Below, piece after piece: positions 9,771 through 17,160 of a stretch of DNA of 64,000 nt. Position numbers and translations under genes: made by a program. How positions within the stretch are numbered: position 1 is the stretch's first letter; every line of letters begins with the position of its first letter. The stretch is from Nitrospira sp. (GTDB taxonomy: Bacteria > Nitrospirota > Nitrospiria > Nitrospirales > Nitrospiraceae), in contig BQWY01000001.1 in the NCBI GenBank assembly GCA_036984305.1, positions 558,001 to 622,000 on the forward strand. Reading direction: 5' to 3'. The notes under the pieces are model-generated. The model ran no database searches and was not told where the DNA came from. It saw nothing but the letters and a program-made list of their open reading frames with translations.

Positions 9771-9785
9771 GCAAAAGTCGTGCTC
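9771..9785 (-). promoter_or_regulatory. Degenerate sigma-54 promoter
   Basis: On the minus strand the sequence reads GAGCACG-ACTT-TTGC. The -12 TTGC and the CACG of the -24 box are intact and the spacing is correct, but the invariant GG doublet has become AG. It lies 113 bp downstream of the paired GTATC sites at 9898-9935 and 113 bp upstream of ATG 9658, the same geometry as the five intact cassettes in this window. Confidence 0.45.
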
Positions 9786-9897
9786 ACTGGAGGAGGAAGG
9801 CCGGACGGGAACTAGGAGTGGGGGCGCTTGAAAAACAATGAGTTAGAGGACATTTTGATGAAACGTCTTTGTAGTTGTTTGCGCGACGAGGAGAGGT

Positions 9898-9935
9898 TTA
9901 TCCGAGTAGATACACTCCTGTGACCGTTCAGATAC
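9898..9935 (-). promoter_or_regulatory. Paired GTATC-N6-GATAC activator sites (cassette 1)
   Basis: Two inverted repeats, TTATC-N6-GATAC at 9898-9913 and GTGAC-N6-GATAC at 9920-9935, start 22 bp apart. Five other copies in the window show the same 22-bp offset and the same distance to a sigma-54 promoter, so this is read as an upstream activating sequence for an enhancer-binding protein. Confidence 0.7.
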
Positions 9936-10192
9936 GCATGGTTTCAAAGCTAGTAGGCGAGGCGACCGGCTAGTCGAAGATGAATATTCGTGGTTGCAAG
10001 TTCGGCGCATCTCCAATCGTCAGTCACGACATTGCACAGCAGAATGGTTGTATTAACCCACATTCCTCATGATCGCTGAGCAATATGGGTTAGTTCTTCA
10101 TCATATTCCTAACGGCTTGGAAGGATGACCGGGGGGTGCGGTGTCCTATTCGGACAGCTTGCACCGCCATTCGATCCGCAGGCTATCCCTGC

Positions 10193-10600
10193 TTACCGAT
10201 GCGACGACGCAACATAGATCGTGTCGTTGGGGGGTGGCGATGCTTGCGTCGCTCTTCCTATACGATAGGCCTCAGCCGTAAGTCCGTGAGACGAACGCTT
10301 GCGCGGCCGTCCCGATTTCAGTTCACCAAGTCTGCTCGGAAAGGGCTTGCCGTGCTGCTGCTCCAAATGGTCCAACGATTCTTGGATTGCGGTCGTGATC
10401 AGGGCGGTGAGCGTCAATCCTGGCGTCCAATAGACCGTGTTTCGCAAGCGATCCAGTAGGGAAACCGGCAAATTGAGCGTGACCCTCATGTTGCGCTTCG
10501 ATGGGGCATCGATCGACCGACTCGTGGGCCCGTACAGTCTGGGCTCCACAGAGGCATTCTCGCGTCCTGGTTCCCGAGCCACTTCGTAGTTGAGTCTCAT
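10193..10600 (-). CDS. Ribbon-helix-helix-type DNA-binding protein (putative)
   Basis: A 135-residue basic protein. Its centre (MRVTLNLPVSLLDRLRNTVY, then LTLTALITTAIQESLDHL) has the strand-helix-helix pattern of MetJ/Arc-type proteins, with the strand residues that would contact DNA. Flanking segments are rich in Arg, Ser and Pro. I chose ATG 10600 over the longer frame to 10666 because GGAGGGAGGCATC stands right in front of it. It lies 109 bp downstream of micro-ORF 1 on the same strand and may share its sigma-54 transcript. RHH proteins often repress their own operons or act as antitoxins or partition factors; no toxin gene is visible nearby. Confidence 0.6.
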   Translation of the reverse strand: MRLNYEVAREPGRENASVEPRLYGPTSRSIDAPSKRNMRVTLNLPVSLLDRLRNTVYWTPGLTLTALITTAIQESLDHLEQQHGKPFPSRLGELKSGRPRKRSSHGLTAEAYRIGRATQASPPPNDTIYVASSHR

Positions 10601-10709
10601 GATGCCTCCCTCCAGTTTCCACAGATCGTGCGTGATCTCGTGTATCAATTCGCAATGCTGTGTCATACGGTGTGGGCAGACCGTATCGGGGCCGACTGGT
10701 ATCCGCCGA

Positions 10710-10826
10710 CTATCGAGAACGCTGGCGCGATTGCCGATGTGAGTCCTCCCACAAGGCCATCATCAGGACCCATATGAGACCAATGACTCCGCTTCCCAAG
10801 GCAACAAGCATCAGTTCCCAGGTCAT
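10710..10826 (-). CDS. Micro-ORF 1: 38-residue single-helix membrane peptide
   Basis: ATG 10826 is preceded by GGAGGTGTCAC, a near-ideal ribosome binding site. The peptide starts MTWELMLVALGSGVIGLIW, continues with a hydrophobic run to ALW, then ends in a charged tail rich in Arg, Gln and Ser. One membrane helix spans about residues 5-26, with the positive tail predicted to be cytoplasmic. A consensus sigma-54 promoter lies about 95 bp upstream. Three similar peptides occur in this window (14630-14710, 43138-43212, 53620-53691). They share a short start, one hydrophobic helix and a Trp next to basic residues at the helix end. The function is unknown; a membrane regulator or stress peptide is possible. 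Confidence 0.65.
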   Translation of the reverse strand: MTWELMLVALGSGVIGLIWVLMMALWEDSHRQSRQRSR

Positions 10827-10918
10827 GTGACACCTCCGGATACCATCCAGTTCGGCGAGGGTTGACCCCTATCCCTGCAATATTGACTTCAGGTGGTTGA
10901 ATCACAACAGCAAGCATC

Positions 10919-10934
10919 AGCAACACCGGTGCCA
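10919..10934 (-). promoter_or_regulatory. Sigma-54 promoter of micro-ORF 1
   Basis: The minus strand reads TGGCACCGGTGTTGCT. It has the GG and GC doublets of the -24 and -12 boxes at the correct distance. Transcription should start near 10907, giving a leader of about 80 bases. Confidence 0.85.
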
Positions 10935-11038
10935 AAGCCATTCAATCGGCGCATCGAGTGAAAACTATGGCTTATGAACCACTTGCAGGAGATTCGCGCT
11001 TGGCGCCACCGCTAAAGACATATGCAGGGAGTCCAACT

Positions 11039-11076
11039 GTATCTAAAGCGATTCGGGAATGTATCTGAACGGATAA
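11039..11076 (-). promoter_or_regulatory. Paired GTATC-N6-GATAC activator sites (cassette 2)
   Basis: GTATC-N6-GATTC (11039-11054) and GTATC-N6-GATAA (11061-11076), with starts 22 bp apart, 105 bp upstream of the sigma-54 promoter of micro-ORF 1. Confidence 0.75.
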
Positions 11077-11455
11077 GCATGCTATGGCACTGTCTCCGTT
11101 GAATAGCTTAATGACCGCCTGCGGGACGAGCGTGTGGGGGGGCGGCCGGTGCTTGCTGGCGGTAGATCAGACTACTCTCGAAGTGAAGGCAAGTGGATCA
11201 CGAGCAGTGCCGCCCGCACAGCTCACTCGGCATCTGATCCCGAGCGAGTTTGCTAGATAATGTCAGGGTGAACCGATCGCCGAGGAACGCTGGCTCCGCT
11301 AGTTAAGAACTGGCCCAGAAGAATGGATACAAAGTCAGTGGAGAGAAATATGACGCGGCTTCGGCTACAAGAAGGTTGTCTACATAGCGCCAGTGGGTTG
11401 ACTGTTCAACGTAAGGAGCGTATACCGCCAGTCACGTAGGTCCGAATAGCGCGAA

Positions 11456-11471
11456 AATACTCCTATTTCGG
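11456..11471. repeat. 16-bp repeat AAAATACTCCTATTTC, copy 1
   Basis: The same 16 bases occur at 23818-23833, and in both copies a GTGCTGGGGC-like stretch follows. The core TACTCCT fits the NarL/LuxR-family heptamer TACYYMT. This copy lies about 285 bp upstream of the receiver gene at 11753. A regulator site is plausible but rests on only two copies. Confidence 0.4.
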
Positions 11472-11752
11472 TGCTGGGGCGAGATGCCGGCGACGCACGT
11501 TCCGAATGTATCGGCGCGGAGCAACACGGAAGCCACTGCTGATGCGCCAGGTCCCTGCCCAACGGTGTGGCTTCCTTTCCTCGCTCCTGGCGGGCATGCC
11601 TTCCCTCATGGGACAACCGGCACGCGCACCAAACATTTCTCATCTGAGGGTCATCGCTCGTCCGATCCAGTTGCGGGAAGGATTCTATCTGAGTCGGTCT
11701 CCATCTCCATCTCTGTGTCCTGCTCCTCAACTACTCATCGAAGGAGGACCCC

Positions 11753-12157
11753 ATGTCGTTTGGGAGAATCTTAGTGGTCGACGACGAGGCTGATGTGCGA
11801 CAGGCTGTGCGACTCACCTTGACGAAGGCAGGCTACGAGGTTGTCGAGGCGACCGACGGACAAGAAGCCATCAAGGAAATGCGATCTGGTGACAATCCGC
11901 TCGCCGTTGACACCATCCTATGCGACATCCATATGCCGAAGATGGATGGGAAAGAAGCGATTGTGTGGTTCCGATCCCAGTTTCCTTCCGTGCCGATCGT
12001 GGTCATGACGGGGCATCCAGACGTGGCAGGGGCCACTTCGCTCATGAAGCAAGGGGCGGTCGATTACCTCGTAAAACCCGTCGAGCCGGCTCACCTCACA
12101 GCGGTCATCAATAAAGTGGCGAAGGATCGTGTGTATAAGGAGCGGTACGGCGCGTAG
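11753..12157 (+). CDS. Stand-alone response-regulator receiver (CheY-like)
   Basis: A 134-residue single-domain receiver. It has DDE in the acidic pocket, the phospho-acceptor D58 in TILCDIHMPKMDG, the Thr of VVMTGHPD and the Lys of YLVKPVEP. There is no output domain. A strong ribosome binding site (GAAGGAGGACCCC) precedes ATG 11753. It heads a plus-strand pair with the receiver-kinase gene 85 bp downstream. It is clearly related to the receiver at 14102-14536: both share YLVKPVE and a Gly-Tyr/His-Pro-Asp motif after the Thr. It probably shuttles phosphate between kinases or works by protein contact. Confidence 0.88.
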   Translation: MSFGRILVVDDEADVRQAVRLTLTKAGYEVVEATDGQEAIKEMRSGDNPLAVDTILCDIHMPKMDGKEAIVWFRSQFPSVPIVVMTGHPDVAGATSLMKQGAVDYLVKPVEPAHLTAVINKVAKDRVYKERYGA

Positions 12158-12186
12158 GATCGTAGTGTGGCAAGCCGTCCTTGGTC

Positions 12187-12203
12187 TGGAGGGCGGCCCT
12201 CCA
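12187..12203 (+). terminator. Hairpin between receiver and kinase genes
   Basis: TGGAGGG and CCCTCCA form a 7-bp stem around a CGG loop, about 30 bases after the receiver stop codon. No U-run follows, so it may only slow transcription or protect the 3' end. Confidence 0.35.
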
Positions 12204-12242
12204 TAATAGACACTTTCTCGTCTTCTCTATGTCAGGTGAACC

Positions 12243-13367
12243 ATGGGCATTGGCATCCTGGTCGCCGATGATGAGCCGGATATCGTCCAGGTCCTGACCG
12301 ACCGGTTGACATGGCTAGGGCACGAGGTGACCGCCGTTGGTGATGGGCAGGCGGCGCTGACTACGCTCCAGTCCCGCCCGACCGATTTGGTCTTTCTCGA
12401 TCTCGAGATGCCACGGCTGAGCGGAATTGAAACCCTGAAACGCATCCGGCAGCGCTGGCCGGAACAGCCGGTGATCATCTTGACCGCCCATGGATCGATC
12501 CCGCTGGCCGTACAGGCCATGAAAGACGGCGCGGTCGATTTCATCACCAAGCCGGTCGACTTCCAGCAGCTCGACTTGGTGGTGAAGAAGGCGTTGGAAC
12601 GCAATGCGCTGACCGGCGAGATCACGCGGCTGCTGGGCGAAATCAGTCACGACCTCAAGAATCTGTTGATGCCCCTCGTGACCGGCACGGACCTGCTCTC
12701 CGATGAGCTCAACGACCTCTTCAAGAAGCTGCCCGAATTGGAAGCCGTGCGAGCCGCGGAAAGTCACCACCTCTGTGACGAAGTCATTGGGATGTTGCGC
12801 AATGCCTCCACGCGAATCCAGGCGAGCATGAAAGAGATTGCCGACTATGTGGCGATCGCCCGCGCCCCGCGAAGGTTCGAGCCTTGTCGAATCGCGAAGG
12901 TGGCCGAGAGCGTCGAAAAATCGCTGCGCGTGCTCCTGGAGCAGAAACAGATCGTGCTGCGACTCGAGGGGCTGGAGACCGTCCCCTCCATCATGGCTGA
13001 CGAAAACAAGCTCTACTCAGCGCTCTACAATCTGGTGCATAACGCGATTCCGGAAGTCCCCTCGGGGGGCTCGATCACGATTCGCGGCGACCTGGATGCC
13101 GACCAGCAGAGTATTCTGCTCACCGTCCAAGACACCGGGAAAGGCATGCCGCCGGAGGTTCGGGAGAGTCTCTTCACAGGGCAGAGAGTAAGCAGGAAAG
13201 CCGGCGGTACCGGATTGGGCATGAAGATCGTCAAGGATGTCATCGATCTGCATGGCGGACAAATTGTGGTCGACAGCCAGGAAGGCAAGGGGACCACCTT
13301 CCAGATCCGCTTGCCGTTCCAACCCCCAGCTGCGTTGGGCAAACTTGGGGAGTCGGCGACACGCTGA
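12243..13367 (+). CDS. Receiver-histidine kinase (REC-HisKA-like-HATPase)
   Basis: A 374-residue soluble protein. An N-terminal receiver (residues 1-120) has D53 in LVFLDLEMPRLSG, Thr in IILTAHGS and Lys in FITKPVD. A dimerisation helix with EISHDLKN follows, with the phospho-acceptor His near 136. A HATPase domain then shows the N box YNLVHNAIPEV, the G1 box DTGKGMPPE and the G2 box GGTGLGMKIV. The H-box differs from the usual SHELRTP, as in kinases with a SHDLKN motif. The receiver probably controls the kinase after input from a separate sensor kinase. It follows the stand-alone receiver on the same strand, so the two may form a phosphorelay. Confidence 0.85.
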   Translation: MGIGILVADDEPDIVQVLTDRLTWLGHEVTAVGDGQAALTTLQSRPTDLVFLDLEMPRLSGIETLKRIRQRWPEQPVIILTAHGSIPLAVQAMKDGAVDFITKPVDFQQLDLVVKKALERNALTGEITRLLGEISHDLKNLLMPLVTGTDLLSDELNDLFKKLPELEAVRAAESHHLCDEVIGMLRNASTRIQASMKEIADYVAIARAPRRFEPCRIAKVAESVEKSLRVLLEQKQIVLRLEGLETVPSIMADENKLYSALYNLVHNAIPEVPSGGSITIRGDLDADQQSILLTVQDTGKGMPPEVRESLFTGQRVSRKAGGTGLGMKIVKDVIDLHGGQIVVDSQEGKGTTFQIRLPFQPPAALGKLGESATR

Positions 13368-13498
13368 GAACAAACCATACATCTCGAACACGCCCCAGAT
13401 AGCGCCTAAAGACTGCGCCGGCTCAGGAGTCTGTCTGGTTATTGGCGTGGCTTAACGGGTATATGCCCTACCCGTCGTGCAGGAAAGCGGTACGTGCG

Positions 13499-13954
13499 TT
13501 ATGCGCCCACGTTCTGCTTGAGATCGTAGCTGGCCACCTCTGTGCCGCGCCTCCACTCCGCCTTACGATAGTCCAGCGAAACCGTTTCGGTCGGCTTCGT
13601 TTCGCCACTATGGAATCCCGCGCTGACGTTACTGATGATGCAGTCCTCCAGGACTACCTTGAAGTATTCCTTATTCTGGCCGTCCACAAAGGTGATCGTC
13701 GCCTTTGGGATGTGTTTCTTCTCCGCACAGGCCTTGTAGATCGACGGGCTGGACTGATCCATGTCCTTTACAATCACGGCCGGCGAAAAGCTTGTGATGC
13801 GCGCGTTCCTAGCGCTTGATTCATCAAACTGCCCGGCCTGTGTAACTGAGTACGATAGTGACTCCACCACGATCTGCCCCTCAAATCCCCTGGTCGTCGC
13901 CTTACCCGTGAAGCCGGCATCCAAGAAACAGTTCTCATTGATCCCCTGCGCCAT
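13499..13954 (-). CDS. hcp: Hcp-family type VI secretion tube/effector protein, orphan
   Basis: A 151-residue protein of the Hcp family, whose hexameric rings build the type VI secretion tube. The beta-rich body shows family hallmarks: an early FLDAGFTGKATTRGFEG, IVVESLSYSVTQ, VIVKDMDQSSPSIYKAC and the end part ETVSLDYRKAEWR. ATG 13954, with GGGGGACC upstream, begins the conserved region; the frame open to 14068 adds nothing family-like. No other type VI gene (TssB/C, ClpV, VgrG) is in the window, so it is an orphan. It lies 147 bp downstream of a receiver gene, in a unit that starts with a sigma-54 promoter. Hcp genes elsewhere are often sigma-54 dependent. Confidence 0.85.
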   Translation of the reverse strand: MAQGINENCFLDAGFTGKATTRGFEGQIVVESLSYSVTQAGQFDESSARNARITSFSPAVIVKDMDQSSPSIYKACAEKKHIPKATITFVDGQNKEYFKVVLEDCIISNVSAGFHSGETKPTETVSLDYRKAEWRRGTEVASYDLKQNVGA

Positions 13955-14101
13955 GATGGTCCCCCTCTTGTAAGCATGGAATGCTGGTGTCCGCCCCCTA
14001 CCGCTATGTGCCGACAGCCAACGAGTCACTGATTTGAATCGGTGCCGTTTCGTGGGAGGCGTCATCAAGAATCAAGCAGAACGATGCGTCCGCGCTACGC
14101 C

Positions 14102-14536
14102 TCACCGCCAGGCTAGCTCCCGCGCAACCATCGCCTGCTCGACGGCCGCAATCAGCCGCCCGCTCTCCACCGGCTTCACCAGATAATCCAGCACGCCCTC
14201 ACGCATGCAGGAGACGGCCAGTTCCGTATCGGGGTAGCCGGTGAGCACGATCAATGGAACATGAGGATACGCGCGGCGGAAGTAGGCGAGCGCCTCAAGC
14301 CCATCGATCTTAGGCATGCGCAGATCGCAGATCACCGCATCCAGCATGAGGCGGTTCTCGCCTTCATTGATGGCCTCGATGGCGGTCTCGCCATTGTCAG
14401 CCTCCAGCACCTCGTACCCCGCCTTTTCGAGCATCATTCGGACGAGCGTCCGGACCGACGGCTCATCGTCCACCACGAGGATGCGACCATTCCCTGTGCG
14501 GGCCCCAAACAACAAATCCGAACGATACTTCATCAT
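14102..14536 (-). CDS. Stand-alone response-regulator receiver
   Basis: A 144-residue single-domain receiver with a short 18-residue N-terminal extension. DDE is in the acidic pocket, the phospho-acceptor is D71 in AVICDLRMPKIDG, Thr is in IVLTGYPD and Lys in YLVKPVESG. ATG 14536 follows GTGAGGACACC. It is the paralogue of the receiver at 11753-12157. It lies 93 bp downstream of micro-ORF 4 and is followed by hcp, so the three genes probably share one sigma-54-dependent message. The context suggests that it tunes the same signalling circuit that controls the cassette. Confidence 0.87.
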   Translation of the reverse strand: MMKYRSDLLFGARTGNGRILVVDDEPSVRTLVRMMLEKAGYEVLEADNGETAIEAINEGENRLMLDAVICDLRMPKIDGLEALAYFRRAYPHVPLIVLTGYPDTELAVSCMREGVLDYLVKPVESGRLIAAVEQAMVARELAWR

Positions 14537-14629
14537 GGTGTCCTCACTTTATTATGGTTGGAACTCAAACTGTCTCGTTGCCACCCGACCTTGCGATCTG
14601 CATTGGCCGGGCGAGAGATGCCGCTAGCG

Positions 14630-14710
14630 TCACATTGGCCAAAGGGACCGGACGACCATGAGAATCGCCCCGGCGCTTACTGTCATCGAGATTAGAAGCA
14701 TCGCATTCAT
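14630..14710 (-). CDS. Micro-ORF 4: 26-residue single-helix membrane peptide
   Basis: ATG 14710 is preceded by AGGAGGATAAACC, a very strong ribosome binding site, and lies 42 bp from the -12 box of a consensus sigma-54 promoter. The peptide begins MNAMLLISMTVSAGAILMVV and ends in an Arg-Ser-Leu-Trp-Pro tail. Residues 4-20 form one membrane helix, and the Arg/Trp end resembles the other three micro-ORFs. The receiver gene follows 93 bp downstream. No database family is recognised. Confidence 0.68.
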   Translation of the reverse strand: MNAMLLISMTVSAGAILMVVRSLWPM

Positions 14711-14751
14711 GGTTTATCCTCCTTCGTTCGTTGCCCTTGCCCGCCAAAATG

Positions 14752-14767
14752 AGCAACACCTGTGCCA
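14752..14767 (-). promoter_or_regulatory. Sigma-54 promoter of the micro-ORF 4 / receiver / hcp unit
   Basis: The minus strand reads TGGCACAGGTGTTGCT, a full match to the -24/-12 consensus. Transcription should start near 14740. Confidence 0.87.
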
Positions 14768-14906
14768 GATGGAAATTGGAGGGGATACCTCGCGGCGTCT
14801 CTCTGACACCCCAGCAGTTCTCGCGCCTTTTGCGTATGTCTGGCAGCTCCAGCCTGAACATGGAGGCTTCGCGGTCTCAACCGGCGAGAAGGCTCACGAT
14901 GGGAAC

Positions 14907-14944
14907 GTATCGAATTGGATACGTAAATGTATGCTTTTCGATTT
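14907..14944 (-). promoter_or_regulatory. Paired GTATC-N6-GATAC activator sites (cassette 3)
   Basis: A perfect GTATC-N6-GATAC (14907-14922) and a weaker GTATG-N6-GATTT (14929-14944), with starts 22 bp apart, 140 bp upstream of the sigma-54 promoter. The stronger site is the promoter-proximal one in this copy. Confidence 0.75.
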
Positions 14945-15316
14945 CGCCTGCTCCCCAGGCGAGGTATGGGGCCTTCAGTCGACTGGTGCTTCTCGGGAAA
15001 AGGATGTCTCTAATCCGAAGTCACAAGGAGAATACGCTTGTCGAAAACGTGGTGATTTGGCTGTCGAAGTTTCGCTTAGGGACTAGTCATGGCCCCAAGC
15101 AGAAGCTTTAGCAGGGTGAAAACACAGGCCGGTGTTTAATGGCTGAGAGGGGTACCCTGTGGCGCTAGGAGGTGAAAACCTTGTAAGTGAACTGTTCAGA
15201 TCCCTTCATGACTGAATTGGGCAGATGTTGTTAGGTGGTTCGTTGCTAACCTGCCGTGGCCTGAGTGAGGCATTCGCCGCCGTGAACTGCATGGCCAGGA
15301 GCGTATATTCAGCAAA

Positions 15317-16882
15317 TCAGGTCTTGCCGCCTTTCAGATCGATCGAGGTCTCCCACTTATGATCTGGATAGCGAAGTAACGCCCGGTCCGCAGACTTTGG
15401 CACCAGAAATAGTACCTCCTCGTCTGCATAGGTATGAGGACTAAGGCCTTTCAGGCTTCCCTTTATGGGTTCATAGGAAAGGTCGTTCACCACGAGACGA
15501 AAATAACCCCCATGAAAATGGAATCCTGCGTCAATAGCTGTAATTCTTATTGAAATACGTAGAAGGAAGGACTCCACATTATAAGGTTCCAGCATGAGCT
15601 TGCGAAAATCAAAGGTGCCTCCACCGCTAACTTGCACGGGTGTTGGCCGCGACAATGCTTGCGGGATACCTGCTGGCTGTACCACTGATTGGTAGACTCC
15701 AGTTTTGAGGTCGATAGGAATAGTCGTCTCCGCTTCTCCGCGAGTAATTCGAAGTCTGACGGTCCGCACTGATTTTGGCACAATGAAGGTTGCCTCTCCG
15801 GTGTTTTCGCTATCACTTTCGACGTAAGTGAGGCCAGAAGATTTCGTCGGCGAGCGACGAACACTATCAACGAGGAGTCGAAAATCTGTGAAATAATGAA
15901 CAGACACGCTTGCATTTCCGGTATTTGCGATTACGAACGAAGCCACCAGAAACCAACTGTCATTAGAATTCTCCTCTAATCGGACCAATGCCAAGCGATA
16001 GACGAGATCACCCGCATTGAACTTCACCTCAACACCGGCGGGGAGTGAGCGTCCCTTCTCACCTGCTGAACCTGCTGCGGGCATCGATTTATCAGCTCGC
16101 CCTCTCTCGGTATTCTCGCTTGGCTTTGCGACGGTGCTCGCGGACTCTGGCTGGTTCGCGGTCACCTGTTGCGCCTCCGAAACTGTGTCTCCTGCAGCAG
16201 GTGCACTCGTTTCTACAGCGTTTGAGGCTGGACTGGATGTCGCGACGTCACCTGAAACCTTTGAGCCATTCCTCTGCGATTCGGTGTCTTTCGCGTTGTT
16301 ATTGTCCTGCTTAAGCGTCTGCAGCGATCCCAACGCCAGCAAGAGGCCCAAGACGAGCACCGCGGCCCACGTAGACCACCGTGCCAAAGTGCTCGGCGTG
16401 GCGCGCTTCGGTGGCTTCGCTCCGCCGAGGACCTTTTCAAGCACCTGCAGAAGTTGACTTGAATCATAGTCCCACCGTTTGTCGGTCAGTTCGTGGCTCT
16501 GGTACTGAAACAGTTTCTTGAGGTCCTCCGGTAGCGTTCCGACGTTGGGAAGCGCGGTGCCTCCGACAAGCACGGGAATCACGGGAATGTTCCGGCTAAG
16601 CGCTGCGGTGAGTTCCATCCGCACCCAGTCCCTCGGATCTTCCAGGCGTGGCTGCCCCTCGGGATTCGTCGCGAGGGTCCACTTGGGGCCGATCATAGCC
16701 AGCAGGACATCGCAGGAGCCGACGGCCGCACGCAAAACTTCGGCGAAATCAGTGCCCGGTTGTATCGTGTCGATGTCCATAAACAGCGACTCGGCTCCAA
16801 ATTTCGCCTTGAGGCGCTCGGCCAGGCGTCCGGTCCATCCCGCACTGTCTTCACGCCGGTAGCTGATGAAGATGCCGCTCAT
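15317..16882 (-). CDS. TIR-domain membrane-anchored protein with C-terminal beta domains
   Basis: A 521-residue protein. The TIR domain (1-155) starts with IFISYRREDSAGWTGRLAERL. It has the DIDTI/F loop typical of bacterial TIR_2 domains and the Glu of DWVRMELTAAL in the place of the NADase catalytic residue. One membrane helix follows (WAAVLVLGLLLALGSL, near 170-190), then a Ser/Thr/Ala-rich spacer of about 90 residues. Two similar beta-sandwich repeats end the protein, each closing with a lysine- and arginine-containing strand and IDLK. GGAGGTGAGCG precedes ATG 16882. It lies downstream of the TIR-STAND-WD40 gene on the same strand. Bacterial TIR proteins typically cut NAD+ or make cyclic ADP-ribose signals in defence; the role here is inferred. 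Confidence 0.82.
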   Translation of the reverse strand: MSGIFISYRREDSAGWTGRLAERLKAKFGAESLFMDIDTIQPGTDFAEVLRAAVGSCDVLLAMIGPKWTLATNPEGQPRLEDPRDWVRMELTAALSRNIPVIPVLVGGTALPNVGTLPEDLKKLFQYQSHELTDKRWDYDSSQLLQVLEKVLGGAKPPKRATPSTLARWSTWAAVLVLGLLLALGSLQTLKQDNNNAKDTESQRNGSKVSGDVATSSPASNAVETSAPAAGDTVSEAQQVTANQPESASTVAKPSENTERGRADKSMPAAGSAGEKGRSLPAGVEVKFNAGDLVYRLALVRLEENSNDSWFLVASFVIANTGNASVSVHYFTDFRLLVDSVRRSPTKSSGLTYVESDSENTGEATFIVPKSVRTVRLRITRGEAETTIPIDLKTGVYQSVVQPAGIPQALSRPTPVQVSGGGTFDFRKLMLEPYNVESFLLRISIRITAIDAGFHFHGGYFRLVVNDLSYEPIKGSLKGLSPHTYADEEVLFLVPKSADRALLRYPDHKWETSIDLKGGKT

Positions 16883-17160
16883 CGCTCACCTCCGATGCAG
16901 TTGCTCGATCGTCCCAGAGCCTTACACCAGATATGCTCACGGTCTCCTGCGGAATCAGTTTTGTGCTGCACAAACTCGGGTAGTCGTTCCCTCAACCCCT
17001 TTAGGAGGTGCTCGATGACGATCCGCTCCTCTGGTTTATGGCTGTGTGAGGAGGTTAGCCTTGAATGCCGGGTCTGAGCACCGCATGGCCTGACTGCACG
17101 AGAGAGTGCTCGCACCCATGGATGGAACGGCTTGAGCATCAAGCCGTGAGTTTCCCTCGC

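Larger units (their letters stand above)
9659..10192. other. 534-bp intergenic region with one regulatory cassette
   Basis: It holds the degenerate sigma-54 promoter (9771-9785) and the paired GTATC sites (9898-9935). The stretch 9950-10190 is AT-richer than its neighbours. I see no gene, promoter or repeat there that I can support. Confidence 0.5.
10827..11752. other. 926-bp intergenic region between divergent units
   Basis: It contains the sigma-54 promoter (10919-10934) and paired activator sites (11039-11076) of micro-ORF 1, plus one copy of a 16-bp repeat at 11456-11471. Frames in 11100-11740 lack ribosome binding sites and recognisable domains. I see no gene between 11077 and 11752. 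Confidence 0.5.
14711..15316. other. 606-bp intergenic region with a sigma-54 cassette
   Basis: It holds the sigma-54 promoter (14752-14767) and paired activator sites (14907-14944). From 14950 to 15316 I see no supported gene. A stretch near 15135 (GGCTGAGAGGGGTACCC) looks structured but matches no riboswitch I know. Confidence 0.5.

Noticed and set aside
10663..10941. 92-codon minus-strand frame overlapping micro-ORF 1
   Set aside because: It lacks a ribosome binding site, has no domain, and covers the sigma-54 promoter. The 38-codon frame with GGAGGTG in front is better supported.
11380..11774. Open frames on both strands upstream of the receiver gene
   Set aside because: They overlap one another, have no recognisable domain and use codons unlike the neighbours.
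12170..12192. TGGCAAGCCGTCCTTGG as a plus-strand sigma-54 promoter before the receiver-kinase
   Set aside because: The -12 box is two to three bases too far from the -24 box, and no GTATC pair lies upstream.
14658..15111. Two long plus-strand frames opposite micro-ORF 4
   Set aside because: They lack ribosome binding sites and known domains and cross the promoter and activator sites.
15130..15180. GGCTGAGAGGGGTACCC segment as a thiamine-type riboswitch
   Set aside because: The conserved THI-box elements and a downstream thiamine gene are missing.
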